From assembly GCA_027923505.1 (NCBI GenBank), contig BROI01000004.1, positions 806,001-870,000 on the forward strand: 64,000 nt of DNA, in the 5' to 3' direction. This DNA is from Mayamaea pseudoterrestris. Taxonomy: Eukaryota > Bacillariophyta > Bacillariophyceae > Sellaphorales > Sellaphoraceae. A program made the position numbers and the translations under genes. Positions 59,693 through 64,000 of this stretch are shown here, one piece after another. The notes beneath the pieces were generated by a model. That model did not search any database. It saw nothing but the letters and a program-made list of their open reading frames with translations, and was not told where the DNA came from. Numbering within the stretch: position 1 is the first letter of the stretch; every line of letters starts with the position of its first letter.

Positions 59693-62600
59693 TCATAATA
59701 CATCCGCTTCAGATGCCAGTTCAGCGAATTTGCTCATCCGCGACGTCCATCCAGTCACAAACCCACAGCTGCCATCGGGACCTTTTGCCATGTGAGACTG
59801 AGCCATAATCTTGCCAGCACGATCCTTCTTCACCGTCAAATTAAGTTTCGGACGTTCCTTGTTGTTTGAACCAAACTTGGACTCGAGATAAACGTCACAA
59901 GTGCGGCAAATTCCATAAAGCTGTCCATCGTAAAGTACACCTTCCACCGATTCCTTCTCCTTCAACGACGACAAGTCGCATCCCAACACCTCTGACAATT
60001 TCACATCATACAAAGTCTCCTCATTGTTCATGGCAATAAACTTCGCCGTGCCCTCATCCACTGACTCGCCAAGGTGTATGCTTTCCAGCCGACCACGAAG
60101 CAAGATTGCCGCACCCTTAGTGACAATGCGAATATCTCGTGCGCCCAAGCCAATGCTGTCCCGTGCCTTAATAAACGAAACAAGATCGCCTCGTCGAGGA
60201 GCTGAAGTTTCATCCGTCGATCCAATGCCGTGGATCGCAATGGCTCCAATCTTGTAGGAAAGATGCTTAAGCGTCACGTTTACTCCTGCTGCTTCCGCAC
60301 TCATTGCGCTAGGAGCCACTTCCAACGCAGCAGCGTCTTCATTTGACTGGCCATTATTCGCAAGATTATCAAACATTTGCGTCGGGTCTCGTAGAAGCAA
60401 TATGCAGCCCATTGCAGCATCGCATCCCTGTGGAGCTTCCGGTAATGATAAATCAACTGTGCTCCAGCGACTCGGCTTGTCTATGGTGGCAGGATGCGAC
60501 GAGCTCCTTTGACGAACCGGCTGTTTCTTAATCCCATTATGGCTTGGCTCCAACAACACCAGTCCCTGGCAAGCATTCTTATCGGCAAGGTTCGGAATCG
60601 TTCCTTTAGGTAACACCTTCACATTTTGCGCGACTCGCTTTCCATTCCTTTCCGTTGTCACCTTGAACGACACTTCGTCGCCCTTTCGAATGCTGTAATT
60701 GGTAGAAGAACTGACAACGCTGGAGAGCTGAAAGAATATTGATTCTCTCTTTGACGCCGCCTCGTCCAGGACGGTTATGAATCCAAAGTTTCGCGCCGTC
60801 ACTATCTCCTTTACAATGCCTAGACCTTCCGCGCTGCCTCCGTCTTGAGCCATTGCAGCTGCAGGTGTAATACGTTCGACAATTCGCATATTCTCAACCG
60901 TGACCATCCCAGTGCGTCGTGACTGAACCACGTCCAACTCTACAATGTCATTAACAGCAAGCGGCGCATCGTTCTTCAATTCGTCGCAAAAGCTGGCGCG
61001 ATCAAAGCGTATGGACGATACAGGCTTGCGTGTTTTTGTCCACTTCTTCTTTCTGCGTTTGTCAGCAGTCCCGGGTGTGGATATGACTTGCCCATCATCA
61101 TCGGATGTAGCACCGTCTGTTGACGCGTCAGCCAACTTTGGCGGTGTCTCGTATCCGCCATCATGTTTCGCAAGCTCCTGGCGCTCCTCTTCCGACAACT
61201 TGCGGATGGAAAGCTTTCCAGGATATGAGGTTTCGCCAGGCACTGGAATATGTGTCACAGATAGCAAGCCCTTTGCATTGAACTCTATCATATTCATGAC
61301 GACTTCATCTTCTTTTGCACTCAAAATGTCATGGTAGATGAGAGCCGTCTGAACAGGCGAGGCAACAAATTCGTCCACCATTTTTGCAACCAGTGGATAT
61401 CGCTCCTCCATCGTCATTGGTAACACTTCCATATCCAAATCAACCATTCCGGCGTATAGCTGCGTTTTATCCTTCTTGCTAATCGTGCCTCGAAGCTTTG
61501 CGCCAAGCGTTTTCGACTGCTGCACTGTACCTGCAGGCAAAAAAAGAATTCGTTGAGCCTTGAGATTTTCTCGTTCCTGTGCTGCCTGGTTCTTGTGATG
61601 CCGTCCAGGCAGCGCGCCTTGGATCCGTCCATGAACGGAAATGTCGAACATCACCTCTGCACCAACTTGCAGTCCCAGCTGTCGGCCGTGCTTGTCTACG
61701 TTCGTCAAGCCCATGTGACGTCTGAGATCGTTCTGTAGCACGTCGGGAAGAACCTGATATAACTTAAAATGCGCATCAACTGGTCGCTCATTGTAATGAA
61801 TGAAGCCGTATGCATCCTTGACAGTGTGGACAATGCCTTCCGATCTAGCCATGAGCGACAAGCTGACCAAGCGAATTCTCCTATCAATCGGATGCTCCGT
61901 GTCTCCTTCTTCCTCAAGCTCAAATGGGGTCGGATTGCGAATCAAATGCTTCGTCGGAGCAGCATGGCAAGCGCCGTCGACGTAATCGCTGACAACGTCG
62001 AAGAGGACCGTGTCACCAAGCTGAATCCATGTTGCCGCCGATGATCCTCCTCGAAAACTATAAGTGCCACCGGGAGAGTCTCTGGCACTCAAATACACCT
62101 CGGTAATCAAGCGGGAGTTGCCGGTCAAGTCGTTGTCTTCGATCGGTTCATGTAAGAGTACCTTGCCCTTGGCTTCTAATGAATGCCCTGCGTCGGCTGG
62201 CTGCGGGCAAAGGACCACAATGCCAGTGACCCCGCAAGCAACGGCATCGTGAAACTTGACGCTACCCTTTGGTTTCAACGAAACTCGGCGAGCACTTAAT
62301 CGCCTTCGCCCATGTGGCTCACCTCCACCATTGGCTTCGTTAACGACGAGAAACTTCATTTCTTGACCTTCCTTGAGCACGAGGTCACCATCACCCAACG
62401 CACGCTCCGTATCGTCCATGTCAATGGTCGAGTAGTGAAAATAGATTTCTTCACGTCGCTTGTTCGACAAGAGAAATCCATACTCGCCCTTGAGCGAGGT
62501 GACGACTCCAACTTCTTCCGTCGCTTCAGCCAGCATTTTCGTCTCCTGCTCATGACGCACCCGGTCTCTTTCAGATAAAATCAAGCTTATGCTTCTAGCA

Positions 62601-63307
62601 AATTGATTCTTGCTGCGCCGGTCTGTCACAATGCTAAACTCAACCAAGTCACCCTTGAGCAGTCGATTTGGCTGTCCCCTTCGACCGTCAGATATAATCT
62701 TGGCGTCCTCGCCGTTCAATGGCTCTGGTTCGTCATGCTGCTGCGTTGGCTGATAGTCATTTTGACGAAAATATAACTCTGGTCCATCGGACACGATCGC
62801 CGCGACGTCCTTTCCATCACGCTGGTCGTCGAGCAAGCGAATGGTGCCATCCAGCGTTTGGCCACGCTCAAACCGAGTCGGTCGATCCACCAATCCCCGA
62901 AAAAGCTTTCCAGGTTCATTTTCCGTCTCCCATGCAATTGAGCCAGGCTCCAGTATCCGCACTTGGTAGGCATTAAGCTTGTCGTTGCGTGTTCCAATAC
63001 GAAACTCCACTTCGGCATCGAGTTGCAGTGAGTCTACTGGTTGCAGTGATTCCGAGTAGTGGAAAAATACTTCCTCCGGTCGATCAGCGCAGTAAATGAA
63101 ACCAAATGATTCCTTGAGACTACAAATGACGCCTTGCTCCAATGGCAATTGCGAGTGATCGGGTGCTTGACGCTGTTGTCTGCCTCCGCGATTGTTGTTG
63201 CTGCGACTGCCGCCGTCGCGATTATTGTAGCTGCGATCTCTATTGTTTCCTCCTTGATTATCAAAATATGACGATTGTCGCGACGAGTTGTTACTGTAGC
63301 TTGTCAT
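59693..63307 (-). CDS. UNR/CSDE1-like RNA-binding protein with multiple cold-shock domains
   Basis: Single-exon frame of 1204 residues. The N terminus is Asn/Arg/Gly-rich (RGG-like). Canonical cold-shock domains begin at GVICSLKESFGFIYC (about residue 59), GVVTSLKGEYGFLLSN (about 270), GIVHTVKDAYGFIHYN (about 490) and GIVKEIVTARNFGFITV (about 830), each followed by the FFHYSE-type strand or a variant. Between them lie degenerate copies (for example CGVTGIVVLCPQP and CQGLVLLEPSHNG), giving the alternation of good and poor domains typical of UNR/CSDE1. The C-terminal AKGPDGSCGFVTGW resembles the SUZ-C motif of CSDE1. UNR proteins bind single-stranded RNA and control mRNA translation and turnover in the cytoplasm. 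Length is greater than the human protein (about 800), with Ser/Asp-rich insertions around residues 710-760. Confidence 0.9.
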   Translation of the reverse strand: MTSYSNNSSRQSSYFDNQGGNNRDRSYNNRDGGSRSNNNRGGRQQRQAPDHSQLPLEQGVICSLKESFGFIYCADRPEEVFFHYSESLQPVDSLQLDAEVEFRIGTRNDKLNAYQVRILEPGSIAWETENEPGKLFRGLVDRPTRFERGQTLDGTIRLLDDQRDGKDVAAIVSDGPELYFRQNDYQPTQQHDEPEPLNGEDAKIISDGRRGQPNRLLKGDLVEFSIVTDRRSKNQFARSISLILSERDRVRHEQETKMLAEATEEVGVVTSLKGEYGFLLSNKRREEIYFHYSTIDMDDTERALGDGDLVLKEGQEMKFLVVNEANGGGEPHGRRRLSARRVSLKPKGSVKFHDAVACGVTGIVVLCPQPADAGHSLEAKGKVLLHEPIEDNDLTGNSRLITEVYLSARDSPGGTYSFRGGSSAATWIQLGDTVLFDVVSDYVDGACHAAPTKHLIRNPTPFELEEEGDTEHPIDRRIRLVSLSLMARSEGIVHTVKDAYGFIHYNERPVDAHFKLYQVLPDVLQNDLRRHMGLTNVDKHGRQLGLQVGAEVMFDISVHGRIQGALPGRHHKNQAAQERENLKAQRILFLPAGTVQQSKTLGAKLRGTISKKDKTQLYAGMVDLDMEVLPMTMEERYPLVAKMVDEFVASPVQTALIYHDILSAKEDEVVMNMIEFNAKGLLSVTHIPVPGETSYPGKLSIRKLSEEERQELAKHDGGYETPPKLADASTDGATSDDDGQVISTPGTADKRRKKKWTKTRKPVSSIRFDRASFCDELKNDAPLAVNDIVELDVVQSRRTGMVTVENMRIVERITPAAAMAQDGGSAEGLGIVKEIVTARNFGFITVLDEAASKRESIFFQLSSVVSSSTNYSIRKGDEVSFKVTTERNGKRVAQNVKVLPKGTIPNLADKNACQGLVLLEPSHNGIKKQPVRQRSSSHPATIDKPSRWSTVDLSLPEAPQGCDAAMGCILLLRDPTQMFDNLANNGQSNEDAAALEVAPSAMSAEAAGVNVTLKHLSYKIGAIAIHGIGSTDETSAPRRGDLVSFIKARDSIGLGARDIRIVTKGAAILLRGRLESIHLGESVDEGTAKFIAMNNEETLYDVKLSEVLGCDLSSLKEKESVEGVLYDGQLYGICRTCDVYLESKFGSNNKERPKLNLTVKKDRAGKIMAQSHMAKGPDGSCGFVTGWTSRMSKFAELASEADVL

Positions 63308-64000
63308 GTTTGGTCGATGAATGAGGCGTAAAAATATTCAGTCTTTCGAACAAGAAACTTGCGAAAGATTTGGGTGTGTATTACTTGGCTCCTCTAGTAT
63401 CTACCCCGAGAGCAAGTTTGCAATAGCTTAGAATCCGCTCAGAGACACAATTGCTTGACAATCTCCGACTCCCAATCGATGCCGATTGATGAATCGAGAG
63501 TTGTGAAAGGATGCAGCAGCAGTTTCGCTTTTGCTTTCCATGGCGCGCGCTTGGCTCATGATCATAAGTCTGGCCGTCTATCGTCCGTGAGTACCGGTAC
63601 GTCGTCCGTTGCTACCGTTCCCAGTCCCGCTACGACAGCATACGATCGCCGAAACGACGACCGCGAACCTCGCTCCGACGAACCTCAGCCTCCAACAAAC
63701 AACAAACATCGGCACTGCCCGACCATGGGCGTTAACCACCGCAAACGAAGACGGACATGGTCTTCTGCCATTGCATGTTGTTACACTACAATATATTCAT
63801 CCTGGACGACAATTATAGTTCACGCAAGCAGCGACTCGACTGTAACGAAAGGCTCGCTTGACGTTCAATCAACATGCAACGCTAATAAAGTCAAAGTCCG
63901 CAAGTTTATACTTCTTTGTGACAGTCCGGGAGCATATTACTATGGGAGTAATACATATCGAAACTCTCGAGTCTGCATGTCAAATGACAAGGCGAACATT
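63308..64000. other. intergenic, 5' region of the cold-shock-domain gene
   Basis: No recognised gene. Contains an exact TACCGGTA at 63592-63599, about 285 bp upstream of the start at 63307. The small frame at 63609-63818 shows no recognisable feature. Confidence 0.35.

Overview
The window looks like nuclear DNA of a photosynthetic stramenopile, most likely a diatom. The grounds are: (i) plastid preproteins that begin with a signal peptide followed by an Ala-Phe junction of the ASAFAP type (ferredoxin-NADP reductase at 10.8-12.1 kb, folate/biopterin-type transporter at 51.7-53.5 kb); (ii) many short GT-AG introns, mostly 70-120 nt, with pyrimidine-rich acceptors; (iii) a diatom-style Ty1/copia element; and (iv) very long low-complexity secreted proteins. 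All calls come from reading the sequence. No database search was possible.

Layout. 1-3.7 kb: minus-strand copia element running off the left edge, with intact gag and frameshifted pol. 5-23.7 kb: dense housekeeping genes. These are a membrane protein, a ubiquitin-like/chromo-barrel protein, plastid FNR, a B-type cyclin, a cyclophilin with plastid-lumen features, the GINS subunit Psf2, endonuclease III (NTH1), a coiled-coil protein and a METTL21/FAM86-like methyltransferase. 24-28.8 kb: an unusual locus, with a doubtful 5' coding exon, then about 23 consecutive short intron-like modules in 2.8 kb, an 18-unit hairpin minisatellite, and a duplicated 84-nt element that can fold into a three-way junction. 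28.8-34.3 kb: gene-poor DNA with a decayed non-LTR reverse transcriptase and an AT-rich satellite.

34.4-45.4 kb: one giant gene for a secreted protein. Three Cys-containing extracellular domains are joined by Ser/Thr/Pro linkers and by about 81 copies of a 96-bp repeat that encodes PSPSGV-type sequence; as assembled it has several frame breaks. 45.7-46.7 kb: ribosomal protein eS6. 46.7-49.6 kb: no convincing gene. 49.65-63.3 kb: a short protein that mimics the histone H3 tail with Met at the K9 position, a small secreted/membrane protein, the folate/biopterin-type transporter, a MYND-finger coiled-coil protein, a J-domain protein, a large protein of unknown function, and a UNR/CSDE1-like cold-shock-domain protein.

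Neighbouring genes are mostly functionally unrelated and arranged in divergent or convergent pairs, as is usual for a compact eukaryotic genome. The cell-cycle and DNA-maintenance group (cyclin, Psf2, NTH1) lies within 7 kb, but nothing in the sequence shows joint regulation. The palindrome TACCGGTA occurs eight times, almost always between genes.
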